Assembly (NCBI GenBank): GCA_023525975.1
Contig: CM042034.1
Span: 4,223,501 to 4,287,500, forward strand
Direction: 5' to 3'
Length of the DNA stretch: 64,000 nt
DNA from: Smallanthus sonchifolius
Taxonomy: Eukaryota; Streptophyta; Magnoliopsida; Asterales; Asteraceae
A model generated the notes under the pieces. The model worked only from the letters and a program-made list of their open reading frames with translations. It had not been told where the DNA came from and did not search any database. Positions 13,180 through 24,390 of the stretch are shown here, piece by piece. The translations under genes were made by a program, and so were the position numbers. Each line of letters starts with the position of its first letter. Position 1 is the stretch's first letter.

Positions 13180-14418
13180 CTTTTGCAAGATTTCTTCTTT
13201 GGTTGGCTGATCCTCACGCTGCAAACAGATAAAGTATAGTTGGAGTTTTTTAGCAGCCTCCATGAAATCTCTAGCATGCCTCTCCACATCAACTGAGAAG
13301 AAAAAGTAAAAAATAAACAAAAAAAACAAAATGATCATATAAGCTTGCTAGGAAACCACTAATGCGTCAACACTGTTGATTCTTTAGTTATACAAAAAAG
13401 AATCTAACACAGGTATAGCAAAAACACATCAATATGCTGCAATATCCCCACATAGTGAAAAAATTAGCATATTGTAAGTAAGTTCTAGACTACAAGCTCA
13501 GTTGAAATAAAAGAGAGACCATTTCCAGAATATGAAGGCCTAAAAACTTGACATAAATTGAAAAGAAAACCTTAATAGTATATTAGTATTTCCAAAAGCC
13601 AAGAACGAGAACAAATGAGCTGCTTAGTTCTGTTACATTGCTATAACTATGTGCATCTTTTTTCAAAAGTATTTTTTGTATTTCGAAATCCAAAAGCGTG
13701 TCTTTTTATGGGATGGAATGAAACTAAAATTATGTCAAAGAAATGGTATGATGAACTCTATAATCCAAAGATGTTCCATGATGATGCAGAATATATAAAG
13801 AACTAGAATAATATCTGCCAATTAACTCAGCCATTAAAAGAAGGATTGTTGTCATAGAATAGTAATGTGGTCCATTGTGGTAATTATACTCAATAATGTT
13901 TTGAGCAGATAATTATACCTTTCTGAAATGGACTAATTTTGTAATTAGATCAACTGATGATGAGTTTCTTGCCTGTTTAGAATTTTTATAATGAGGTGGT
14001 TTTCACTAAATTACCAGACTTCTCCATTCAAGAAAGCACAATTAAGTGATTAATAAGCTAGCCCATTTTGTGATGAGGTGGTCAGGTGTTTGCCACACCA
14101 TCTTTTTTACCGTCTATGGTTACCTGTCTATAAATTATACCGAACTAACCCATTTCAAAAAAATCAAAGTACCAGGCAGGAACATTATCAAGCATAATAC
14201 CAAAACATCCTTAAAAGAAAGATAGAAGCTCACTCACTCTGATGTGAAGGGTGGGGAGATCGATCAATAGCTTGAAGCTCTCTTGCAGGAAGACATGGGA
14301 GTAAAGCAGCCTCCAACGCCATAACATATCCAATCATATCATCCTTAGCTGGTGGTTGAGGAGAGTGCATTTGAGTATCATGTGCATGTTGTGGATCACC
14401 CAATTGTCTCTCAGCCAT
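13180..14418 (-). pseudogene. MED28: Captured 5' half of Mediator subunit MED28 gene
   Basis: Exon 1 is 14418-14238 and exon 2 is 13292-13180, joined by canonical GTGAGT and CAG sites. Together they encode 98 residues that I recognise as plant Mediator subunit 28: an acidic, proline-rich start, then LPARELQAIDRSPHPSHQ, then DVERHARDFMEAAKKLQLYF, then REDQPTKEE. Mediator links transcription factors to RNA polymerase II in the nucleus. The family continues with a lysine/glutamate-rich coiled coil of about 45 residues. I find no such exon between 13179 and the element's own relic at 12885, so the copy is truncated after a phase-0 donor (GTAATC). The captured frame itself is intact. Gene capture by the surrounding CACTA element is the inference; product identity rests on family memory. 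Confidence 0.82.
13869..14215. repeat. Diverged foldback repeat in the captured MED28 intron
   Basis: The left arm (TGGTAATTATACTCAATAAT ... TCTGAAATGG) and right arm (CCATTTCAAAAAAATC ... CATAATACCAAAAC) are imperfect inverted copies. A related inverted segment lies at about 12950-13110. This looks like an old MITE within the intron, possibly captured together with the gene. Confidence 0.45.
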
Positions 14419-15840
14419 ATTTACAGCCTACTCTTAATTACAACAAAAGCACACCATACAATATTTTAAGATAATAATCATTAACTAAAAGCCTAAGGTG
14501 AAAATCAATAGTATCGGATCCCCTTTGGAATTGTAAATCAACAGAGAATAGCAATACAATTATGCAAAAATTACTCTTTAATACAATGGCAGCAAGCCAG
14601 CAACACATTTTTCAAAACAAAACATCTATAAATAAGGGAAATTACTGGGTGAATTTTAGCAATCAAGCCATATTCTTTAAATCTTGTAATAAGGGAAGTT
14701 ACTGTGCAGGTAAGTGAAGATATAGACTGCCTGGTAAGTGAACAAGTACAAACAAGTTCATTCATACTGTTTAATATAAATAATTAAATATACATAGAAG
14801 AACTAGACTACCTGGAAGAAAAATGGGTAAAAACTCAAAACCCATGCATCTAATTAGAGCAAATATATAATTTTGCCATCAATTCCTACACAAACTTTCA
14901 TTTAGAAAGTAACAGATTTGATCAGAAGCAATAAAAAAAATAACCACTTCAGGGACAAGAAGTTAAGAACATGTAAATTTTACAAGTTCTCATCCATTTT
15001 AACATTGTTGTTCTGTTCATACAGATTATCCATCATTCAGTCACATTGAAATTCATAACAAGTTGTCAATTTTACTTAAAAGATATACAACTCAGATGTT
15101 GAACAAAAAACAAGAAACCCCATTAAGTGAAAAAATGAGCATTCGGGTAGCATAACAGTCAAAAAGTTAGGAACTACTAAAACATGGAATGGTAATGCAA
15201 ACTATATTACAACCTATTCTGTTAACAATTTGATTTCCCCAAATTTCATATTTTTTTCAATAACCCTAAATTATCTATCAACAAGGAATCAAAATCGCGC
15301 AGAAAATGGAACAAATTTCAAGCAATTAAGCATGGATAGATCGGTGAATGATCCTATTGTAACAAAGAATGAGCTATTGAGAAGTTGAAAGAAACCCTAG
15401 AACCTGACCGTTGAAGTTAACTGCGCCTAAACAAGCGGTGAATCTGCAGAGAATTGGTGCCTTTTCGTTCCTTCACCCTAACCTCCCTAATAACCTAAAA
15501 TTAATCAAAGTGTTCATCTCTGTTTACGAATGAAAAGTTAACACTAACAATTAACAGATTCTGACCAAAATCAAAGGAATCGGTGACAAGAGTACTTACA
15601 AGGAGCGTAGGCGATAGCTGAAGTAAAACGTGACGTTGGTGAAGGAAATGGCGACGAATGGCGGTGATCGACGATGGAGGGCTGGATGCGCGTTCAGTTT
15701 CAGGTGGGGAGGATGACGGTTTCGCGTATGCTCAAGGTGTGGAGCGGCTGAGAGGGAAATAGGAAAGGAGCGACGATGGTTCAGTTTAGGTGAGGGTGAA
15801 TTAGGGTTACGTGTTTATTTTTTTTATAAAATAATTTAAA
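14419..15840 (-). promoter_or_regulatory. Captured MED28 leader/promoter region
   Basis: Upstream of the captured MED28 start the sequence becomes GC-richer near 15400-15800, unlike the AT-rich transposon DNA around it. A canonical donor (CTT then GTAAGTACTC on the minus strand, near 15600) suggests a spliced 5' untranslated exon. I infer that the native leader, one or more leader introns and part of the promoter came along with the gene. The transcription start is not defined. The segment 14419-15400 holds no other coding signal. Confidence 0.5.
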
Positions 15841-15847
15841 AACCTGT

Positions 15848-15893
15848 TTGTCGGAATTCTGTCGGAAACTTCCGACGCTTTTCCGACGCAAAT
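15848..15893. repeat. Isolated left-type CACTA hairpin motif
   Basis: TGTCGGAATTCTGTCGGAAA followed by its inverted partner TTCCGACGC sits directly beside the captured gene promoter. It is the TCCGAC type seen at the left end, and it marks the outer limit of the captured segment on this side. Confidence 0.7.
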
Positions 15894-16076
15894 ATTATAA
15901 TTTCAATTCACCACCACCAAATTTAAAGACTCTTTTTCAAACCAATACTAATAATATTAAAATTAAAAAACCTTTTTTAAAGACATTAGTAAACTAAAAT
16001 AAAATTAAATATTTATTATTATTAGTAAACTTTATAAATACAATTATTATTAATATTATTAACACATCCATAAAAA

Positions 16077-16510
16077 TCTATACATACTAATAAATAAAGG
16101 TTTTTTAGCGCCACGTGTCGTCTCCACATTCAATTTCATCATTTTTTTCCCGCCTCTCTCTTATTTAATGTACTTCTATATTTAAATAATAATATATAAT
16201 TAAAGAAAGTACAAATTGTACTAATACAACACATTTATTTTAAATTATCCCTTATTATAAGAAAACTTTGAAATTTAATTATGTAATTTTTATTTCAATC
16301 AAATAGTAATTGAAAGTGAAATTACATTAAATAGTAATTAACGTATTTTCGAAACCTAATTATATATTAATTTTTACATATTTTGAGTTTGTTTATATCC
16401 GTAGTATATGTAATATATTTTCACACATGTGAAATATATATACATAAAGATTTAAAAAATTTAAATATTAATATTTTTCACCCCGTGTGTAGACACGGGA
16501 CCTAAACTAG
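16077..16510 (+). mobile_element. Non-autonomous Helitron nested in the CACTA element
   Basis: The 434-bp element starts TCTATACATACTAATAAATA and ends CTAG, inserted between A (16076) and T (16511). Just inside the 3' end is a 7-bp stem, CCCGTGT / ACACGGG (16482-16488 and 16493-16499). A TC start, a hairpin, a CTRR end and insertion into an AT dinucleotide define Helitrons. There is no coding capacity. A second family member is at 44913-45372. Confidence 0.87.
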
Positions 16511-16965
16511 TATATATAATAATAATATAACTATTATAAAAAAATAATAACAAATAATATTATGTGTTTTTGTCACAAATGTGTAGCGAATTGCTACACA
16601 TTTGCTACGCAAGTTCCTAAAAGAATCTATTTCGTCGCAAATGTGTAGCAAATTGCTACACGTTTGCTACGCATTACCGACAATGTGATTTTGTTTTTAG
16701 TTTTTTGAGGTTCAAATGTTATTTCTTTTCATTCTATCTTTTGTAAACCTTCGTTATACATGAAACACGTTTATTCTCACAATCTTATACATATTAGACA
16801 CATAAGTACGTACATATACACCATCAAAACCCATTACCCACAAACTCTTTAGTTATTTTGTAGGTGTATATGTAAAACACTGAAACACATACATACATAT
16901 ACATAAACATACACACACACAACATACATATACACCTATACATACAAATACATATACATATACAC

Positions 16966-17310
16966 CTGATAATAAACTACATAGCTGTCCATCAAGGAGA
17001 ATAATGTCCTAGTTAACCATCATTTACTCTAACTAATCATCATCGACTCTAATTGGTCATTACTAACACTAATTGATCATGATTAACTCTAATTGATCAT
17101 TATTAACTACAATTGAACATCAACGGCCCTAACTTACCGTCGATGAGCATACTGACCCCTAATTGACCATGAATGATTCTAATTTAGCATATTAACCCCA
17201 ATTGATAATAAACTACATAACTGACCATCAACGGTAATAAGTTGACCAACATTGACTCTAACTAATCATCATCGACTCTAATTGGTCATTACTAACTCTA
17301 ATTAATAATC
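16966..17310 (+). repeat. Degenerate short tandem repeat inside the CACTA element
   Basis: Words such as CTCTAATTGATCAT, ACTAATCATCATCGACTCTA and AATTGACCAT recur roughly every 24-27 bp. A larger block (ACATAACTGACCATCAA...) is itself duplicated at about 16978 and 17213. No coding capacity is visible. It is flanked by CA-rich ACATACATATACA low-complexity DNA at 16880-16970 and 17325-17400. Confidence 0.6.
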
Positions 17311-17566
17311 AACGTTCCCAACCATACACACATACATAAACATACCCACACACATATACACACACACACACTCATACACATAAATATACATATTTATTAA
17401 AAAGTTAAACAAAAAATAGTTAATAATCTTAATAATTAAATAATTTTTTTTATTAAAACTATCATATTTAGTTTCGGTATAAATATATTAGAAATGTATT
17501 TTTATTGGATATGTGTATTGTTAAGATTATTAAAAATACTTAATAATCTTAATAATTACTATTTTT

Positions 17567-18640
17567 GTCGGAAATGCGTCACAAGTTGCTACACATTTGC
17601 GACAAAAACAATATTAAATATGTATTAAAAATGTGTTTTTATTTTAATTATTAAGATTTATAATGGTTTTGTCAGAAATGCGTCGCAAATTGCTACACAT
17701 TTGCGACAAAAAGAATATCAATTATTCCAATTATATTAAAAATGTGTCTTTATTTTAATTATTAAAATTATTAAATGTTTTGTCGGAAATGCGTCGCAAG
17801 TTGCTACACATTTGAGACAAAAACAATATCAATTATTTTAAATATATTAAAATTGTGTTTTTATTTTAATTATTAAGATTATTAATTGTTTTGTCGGAAA
17901 TGCGTCGCAATAAACAATATCAATTATTTTAAATATATTAAAATTGTGTTTTTATTTTAATTATTAATATTATTAATTGTTTTGTCGAAAATGCGTCGCA
18001 AATTGCGACAAAAACAATATCAATTAATTTAATTATATTAAAATTTTGTTTTTATTTTAATAACTAAGATTATTAAAGTTTTTTTGTCGGAAATGTGTCG
18101 CAGGTTGCGACGCATTTGCGACAAAAACAATATTAAGTATTTTAAATATATTAAAAATGTATTTTTAATTAAAAATTTAAGATTATTAATAGTTTTGTCG
18201 GAAATGCGTCGCAGGTTGCGACACATTTGCGACAAAAACAATATTAAGTATTTTAAATATATTAAAAATGTATTTTTAATTTAAATTTTAAGATTATTAA
18301 TAGTTTTGTCGGAAATGCGTCGCAGGTTGCGACGCCTTTGCGACAAAAACAATATTAAGTATTTTAAATATATTAAAAATGTATTTTTAATTAAAATTTT
18401 AAGATTATTAATAGTTTTGTCGGAAATGCGTCGCAGGTTGCGACGCATTTGCGACAAAAACAATATTAAGTATTTTAAATATATTAAAAATGTATTTTTA
18501 ATTAAAATTTTAAGATTATTAATAGTTTTGTCGGAAATGCGTCGCAAATTGCTACACATTTGCGACATAGGCTTGGGTTTTCATTATTGTCGCTATGTTG
18601 TCGTAAATGTGTCGCAATTTGCGACGGAAAATTTGCGTAG
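17567..18640. repeat. Right subterminal array of the CACTA element, 111-bp period
   Basis: Units beginning GTCGGAAATGCGTCGCA start at 17567, 17671, 17782, 17893, 17984, 18086, 18197, 18308, 18419 and 18530. The last four intervals are exactly 111 bp; earlier ones vary from 91 to 111 through small deletions. Each unit pairs GTCGGAAATGCGTCGCA with TGCGACGCATTTGCGAC, so it can fold into a hairpin. Long open frames here on both strands are by-products of the repeat. Confidence 0.9.
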
Positions 18641-18667
18641 CAAATTAGCTTTTTTCTAGTAGTGTCA

Positions 18668-20633
18668 ACCTGTTTAATTAAACGGGTCAAACAAATAAAC
18701 ATGAACACAAGTTTAATTAAATAGGTTAAACATGTTAGTCGTACATGACATGTTAATTTAAGGGTCAGATATAGCAATTTAAAATATGTTTATTTTTATC
18801 TCGTGTTAAAAATTATATTCTCTAGTTTTAAATTTTGAAGACCAGGACGATCAAGTGAACAAGCCCCTAAATATAAGATTTGAAAAAATTCTTAATGTTA
18901 ATAATATATTCTATGATGTAAATTTAGAGTGTTAACTTTTCCTTAAAATTTATTTTGTGATAATAATACACACCCAATGAATATTTTGAGACCACTGGAT
19001 TATATGAATCAGACAAAACAATTTTTTTATCGAATATTTTATAACTTTTTACAAAAAGGAAAAAGCAAAAAGATTGTCTGAGCAAAAATTAAACATGATT
19101 CTTATATCACTATTTGTTTTTTCTTACATGCATGTTAAAAGTGTTAATTATTATTGTCAATTATTGGTTAACAATTTCACACATTTTCTCTTTTTTATTT
19201 TTTATTTAACTAATTGGAGAGTATTTTACACACCAACTAGTGCTAACTATTTAACATTTGTTAAGTAACCAGTTGTTTTCCCTCCACGATGAAACGGGAA
19301 GCGTGTGTATTATAAAATAAAATAAAAGTATTTAAAACTGTATTAGATTTAATTACACGTGTAACCGAAAGATAAACAGTTACATGCCCAAAAGAATATG
19401 ATGCCTTGATGACAACAATATTGGCCCGTAATAATAATAATAGTAATAATAATAATTATAGTAATGTTAATGAAAATAATAATAGTATTATTAATAATAG
19501 TAGTAATAAAAAATAATATTAAAATGATGATGGTAATAATAAAAGAAATATAATAATACTAATGCCAAAATAAATATAAAAAAAACATAAAAAATTAATA
19601 ATAATAATAATCTTTAACAATAATTAAAATAAAAATAACAATAATAATAAAAATAGAATAGTAATATAACAATGATAAGAATAATAATAGTATTAATAAA
19701 AATAAAATAAAATTAAAACAGGTCAAAACTAATAGTAATAATGTTAAAGAAAAAAATGTATGAAAAAATGAAAAAAAAGAATAAAAAAAGGAAGCCCTTC
19801 ACCTAGGTTATAAGCTCTTGACAGGTTAAAAGTGGTAACGAATGTCATGGTCAATTACCTAGGTCAAATTTAATCTGAAGCTTTAATTATAACTTTTAAA
19901 GTTTTTTTTCAAATTTTTGTTTGATAAATAAAATATTTGAATTCAATGTCATCACTAATTAACATGTTTTATTAGTAGTCCAATTTAGTTTTTAGTCGTC
20001 TAATTTAATTTTTAGTTGTCAACTTCGGAATCAAGGTTCGACAATAAAGTTATGGTGACATATTGTAACCTTAAAATTTAATAAATAATGTCATATCTTA
20101 TCATATGAAAATGATTTAATGTTGCGTTATGAATTGGTATTTTACAACTTTTATATTGTACATTTTTAGAGGTGTTACAAAGAAATGAGAGAAATAATAG
20201 GAAGCATACACCTTTATGTGCTAGCACAGTAGCACAATCGAATGCATGATGTCGAGTAAAGATGAGATTGGTATCAAACAGGTACGCGTATGGTATTTAT
20301 GGGGTAGGGATGACCAATCCAAAAATTAAGTTAAATTTAAAGAAATAATAATAATAATATTTAGCCAAAATGGGTTGTCATGGAAAAGAGATTAGACAAT
20401 CACCAAACAATTTTCTAAACTAAATATTTATAACATAAATCAGAATTGATTAAAAATAAAAGCATATATCACTTAGGACTTAAACTAGTTAGTTTTTTTA
20501 ACAACAACAATAAGAATACTCATAGAAAAGCTAGCGGGGCACTAGCAACACTCAAAATACACCCGAACGGCCCGAAGGTCATTACACCAAACAACTAAAT
20601 AAAAGAAACCAAACATTAATACTAATACCATCC
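18668..20633. other. Intergenic AT-rich spacer with (AAT)n-rich block
   Basis: No gene is seen. From 19426 to about 19700 the sequence is an imperfect (AAT)n/(AATAGT)n low-complexity block. Around 19275-19300, CGGGAAGC near an inverted GGGAAAACAACTGG may be a decayed Helitron 3' end, similar to one near 30595. Confidence 0.55.
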
Positions 20634-21225
20634 AGTTTAACCAGTGGCGGAGCTTGAAAATTTAAGTAGTGGGGGCCGAAAGTCATTAGACCCAAAATTT
20701 TTTTCCTATCGCTATGTTTCGGGTTATATGTTCGGATTGACGATTCAATTCGGGTCGGGTCAAACAAATTAACAATAAATAACTCTAAATATCTAATTAT
20801 CTATGGTGGGCCGGTGGCGAGGGCGCAAGGCATAGGGGGATTTCAGATTTGAGATTTGGGTGTGTTTGAGGGAAGCGGGCATGGTCGACGAAAAGAAAAG
20901 GGGGCTAAGAATTTTAGGGTGATTTATTTGAAATTTTCATTTCCCCCCCTAAACTTACACTTTTATTTTTTAAATGCATAAACTTTTTTTTTTTTCGTCC
21001 TGATAACTTATCGAATCAATCTGAATAGAGCATTGAACTGAATTTTTTAGGGATAAAAAATCATAGGGGGCCAAAAAATTTTCAACGAAAAAAATCAAGG
21101 GGGACCGGCTCAATACATATAAAAATTTTCGAACAAAAACGCAAAAAGTTACACTACTAACGAAAAAAACGGCGGGGCCGGGGCCACCCCTGGACCCTTA
21201 TATCCTTCGCCCTTGAGTTTAACCA
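20634..21225. mobile_element. Mutator-like non-autonomous element with 10-bp target repeat
   Basis: The direct repeat AGTTTAACCA (20634-20643 and 21216-21225) brackets a 572-bp body that begins GTGGCGGAGC and ends CTTCGCCCTTG, a decayed inverted end. Homopolymer-rich blocks (GGGGGCC, CCCCCC) occur inside. A 9-11 bp target repeat suits the Mutator superfamily. No intact frame is present. Confidence 0.6.
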
Positions 21226-22822
21226 ATACACGTTAACAAGTTGACGATCCAATCTTCCCAACTTTGATGGAGCTTGTTTCCCCTATTTTCACTCCATTTA
21301 TACCTTAACTTAAACTAGTGTGTTAACTGATTACTTTTAAAAACTTAGATAAAATCATATTTATTTAATTAAAAAAACAAATATTAAATATGTCCATTAA
21401 TTAAATTATACTAAAAAAGTTTTTGTATACCTATTTCAATTAATGTAATTTTTTTATATGGCCATCAAATCATTCTCTTTCTTCATATATTTCAAACTAT
21501 CATATTTTAATATAAGTTTAGAAAAAAGTAGAAATGTCAATTTAGAATAAACATATTTCATATTATAATTTTGAAATCACGTAAAACTTAAACTATATAG
21601 TTAGAAATAACATTTACTAACGCGTCTACTATAATTTTTTTTAAATTTTCACCCCCGTATTATATTAATATACGTATCTCACCCGTTTAATGTTTTACTA
21701 AATTTGATTTTTCTATAGTAACATGTCTTTGTTAGCTTTTTTAGAAAACCGAATACACAGTTGTGTGTATTTTTTTCTCAACGTTTCGGTATAAATTTCG
21801 TTGAAAACGAGGTTGTATTTGAAATAGTATTTTTTTTTTGTATCATGGGCTCTATCAAGTGCTGATACCATGACGAACATATGCTTTACCAACCAAACAA
21901 CATTGTTACCCTTACCAGTAATATCAGAATCAATATCGGTATTCATTTTTATGGTTTTCAATCTATGTAAAACATTACTTTATTTCTTAGGTTACACAAC
22001 TTTACTTTTTAGGTTATATCAGACAACTTTTGTGTAATGAAACCATTGTAAACAAACTTTTTTTAGTATCGTAAGCTATATCGAGTAATGGTACCATAAC
22101 GAATCGAGTTGTGTTATGAATAATGTATTTTTGTGTCGTAAACTATACTGATTGCCGGTGTCATATTGGTAATGAAACGAACCGAATCGATAGCGACCGG
22201 GTACCATTGTCGGGATTCTTTTTATAATTTTTGATTGATCTAACAATTTTTGTTTCTTTTTAAATAAAATGTTTTTTTTTTAATTCTGAATACATCATTA
22301 CGACAAATACGTTAAAAATATAAATTTTATTTGGAATCGCGCTACGAAAAGATATAATCCACCAGTCGATAAATTAATTGAGTAGTATTTCTCACATGTT
22401 TTACGGGAAGAGAACCTGATTTTCACATGATGTGAATTATTACAATTTATTTGAAGTTTTTTTTTCATATATATTTCCAAATAAATAAGTCAAACAAATT
22501 CTTATCGACAGTGATAATTATAAATATTTATAACAATATTCGTTCTCTCTCTTCTCATTTTTTTATTTTATAGTTAAAAAATATAAATAAAAGAAATATA
22601 GTATTTTACCGACTTAAAAACAAAAGATAATAATAATGTAAGACAAAATGTGAAATGTAGAACAAAGATCAACAATCAATGCGAATAGGATGGTGTGTGG
22701 TGTACGATGAGAAGCCACGTGTCCATGTGCATTTGTTTTGTTTTTTTTATTAACGTGTCCATGTGCATTTGTAGGGATATTCTGTAGACACGAGTTTGCC
22801 AGCCAATTAACTCACCGTCTCT

Positions 22823-22871
<49 letters not shown>

Positions 22872-23189
22872 TTTCATGTACTAAATAATCAGGGTTCGGA
22901 ACTTTGCAATAATACTCTTGGTAAATTATACTATCACCGTAGGTCGGGATTAGGTTTAATGTCAAAACTATATAAAATTAAAGTGATTAAGTTTTCTTTA
23001 AAGTCAATGGTTCGAGCCCTCATCTACGATGGAATGATATAAATGATTAAGAGTAATTTAGGTGGTATCAAAATAGATTATTGTCATTTCAAAAAAATTT
23101 ATAGTATCATATATCATATACATTTATTCATTTTAACAGCTAATATTATAAAGGGACAACTAAATACACACCACCTGACAATTAACTAG
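21226..23189. other. Intergenic AT-rich spacer with microsatellite
   Basis: I see no coding sequence. A compound microsatellite, (TC)n followed by (TA)n, occupies about 22818-22870. The rest is AT-rich unique-looking DNA. Confidence 0.6.
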
Positions 23190-23209
23190 ACACCATCTGA
23201 TATCTATAG

Positions 23210-23330
23210 GAATCGTATAGGACCTATACAACTCGTACAGAGTACGACTTTCAGATAAGGTTGCATGGATCTCACATCCATTTGATCAATATTCCATACG
23301 AGTTGTGTAAAGGCTATACGACTCGTATAG
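23210..23330. repeat. TATACGACTCGTATA-type palindromic repeats, left cluster
   Basis: Several variants of CTATACGACTCGTATAG, a 17-bp palindrome except for its centre base, occur here (GGAATCGTATAGGACC, TATACAACTCGTAC, CCATACGAGTTGTG, CTATACGACTCGTATAG). The same motif clusters again at 24165-24372, so the two sets bracket a transposase relic. Confidence 0.7.
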
Positions 23331-23734
23331 AATATCTTCTTTGCACGATTTTCCTTTCTTTTGTAAGGTTTTTTTTCTCGTTTTGCTTGCGGGGTAAGTT
23401 TTCTCGTTATGTGTGGCGATTATTTGATATGACACAATATTCAGCCAATTATTTGATACAACACAATATTACACCAATTATTTGATACAACATTAGTTTC
23501 CATCAAAACATACTATATAAACAACTATATGTGTCATTCATTTATTATCTCTAAATCTGATACATTTCATCACACGTATTATCGATTAAATTTTAAAAAA
23601 ACGAGTTAGCAATTCGGGCTTTGAAGGAAATATCTAGCGTTAGGTGGTGAATGTTCTAGCAATATATATGAGTTTTTCACTAATCAGGTTTAACATTCGC
23701 GATTATGTTTGTATTATCAAACTATACCATTTTT

Positions 23735-24180
23735 TTAACAATAACACATTTTGATCCAGATTTTCATGTCTCTCTTCAAACTTCATGCATTGGGTGTAAA
23801 ACACAATACGTCAGTATGGTATGTCATAGTCACCGAAAAATCAAAGAAAAAGCAAGAAAAGATGTTATCAAAGTGTATATTAAATGTCATCGTGGTGGCC
23901 CTGATGGCAAATATAAGGGAACATCAACAGTTAGACGTTCTGGTACAAAAAAAAACAAACTAAGTGTTCGTTTCAAATTGTGGGAAAGTACGAGAAAGAG
24001 GTTAATGGTTGGATGTTACGGGTGAAACATATTGACCCATTCAACATTTGAAAGGGCATCTATTTGCAACAAAATTAACTGATCAAGAGAAGCGTTTGGT
24101 GAAGGACATGTCAAAGCACGATATTCAACCACGTAACATTCTATTAACAATAAGGGACACATATAATGAGCTATATGACT
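23735..24180 (+). pseudogene. FAR1/MULE transposase N-terminal relic
   Basis: Three blocks read in order but in different frames: KVYIKCHRGGPDGKYKG with TVRRSGTKKNK and RFKLWES (about 23735-24020), then a broken WMLRVKH-like block, then HPFAT-like GHLFATKLTDQEKRL and DMSKHDIQPRNILLTI (24048-24180). This order is that of the FAR1 DNA-binding domain and the following helix of Mutator-like transposases. Frameshifts and stops show it is dead. The coding similarity ends where the TATACGACTCGTATA motif cluster begins. Confidence 0.65.
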
Positions 24181-24372
24181 CGTATAAGCACTATACAAGT
24201 CGAACGAGCCTTAAAGTTCTCCATGTTCTTATGTGCTTGAACATAGAATAGTATACGACTAGTATAGTACCTATACGACTCGTATAGGGTCTATATGAGT
24301 CGTATAATGTCCTATAAGAATCGTATAACATCCTATACGAGTCGTATAAATGTTCTATACAAGTCATATTGT
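24165..24372. repeat. TATACGACTCGTATA-type palindromic repeats, right cluster
   Basis: From about 24245 the unit CTATACGACTCGTATAGG and variants recur every 20-21 bp at least five times in a row (with GAGTCGTATAAT, AATCGTATAAC and GAGTCGTATAAAT versions). Scattered copies lie from 24170. Confidence 0.75.
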
Positions 24373-24390
24373 ACCCTATTCGATCTGAAT

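Larger units (their letters stand above)
11704..18667. mobile_element. Complete non-autonomous CACTA transposon carrying host gene pieces
   Basis: The element runs from 11707 to 18664 (6,958 bp). Its ends are the perfect 15-bp inverted repeat CACTACTAGAAAAAA, and it is flanked by the 3-bp target repeat TCA (11704-11706, 18665-18667). Both features define the CACTA (En/Spm) superfamily. Long subterminal arrays of hairpin-forming GTCGGAAA/GTCGCAAAT words lie inside each end, as expected for transposase-binding regions. I find no intact transposase; one short coding relic remains at 12700-12885. The middle holds the 5' half of a MED28-like gene (13180-15840). A Helitron (16077-16510) and a foldback repeat are nested in it. 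It is therefore a gene-capturing, transposase-deficient copy. Confidence 0.93.

Noticed and set aside
13615..13806. 63-residue plus-strand frame within the captured MED28 intron
   Set aside because: No family resemblance, no splice context, and it is antisense to the intron. Probably chance.
17567..18640. CRISPR-like regular array
   Set aside because: The regular repeats lie inside a eukaryotic CACTA transposon, the units are long and the intervening DNA is itself repeated, so there are no unique spacers.
18281..18659. Open frames of about 95-117 residues on both strands
   Set aside because: They translate the 111-bp CACTA repeat array, with the same segment recurring each period. This is repeat structure, not a gene.
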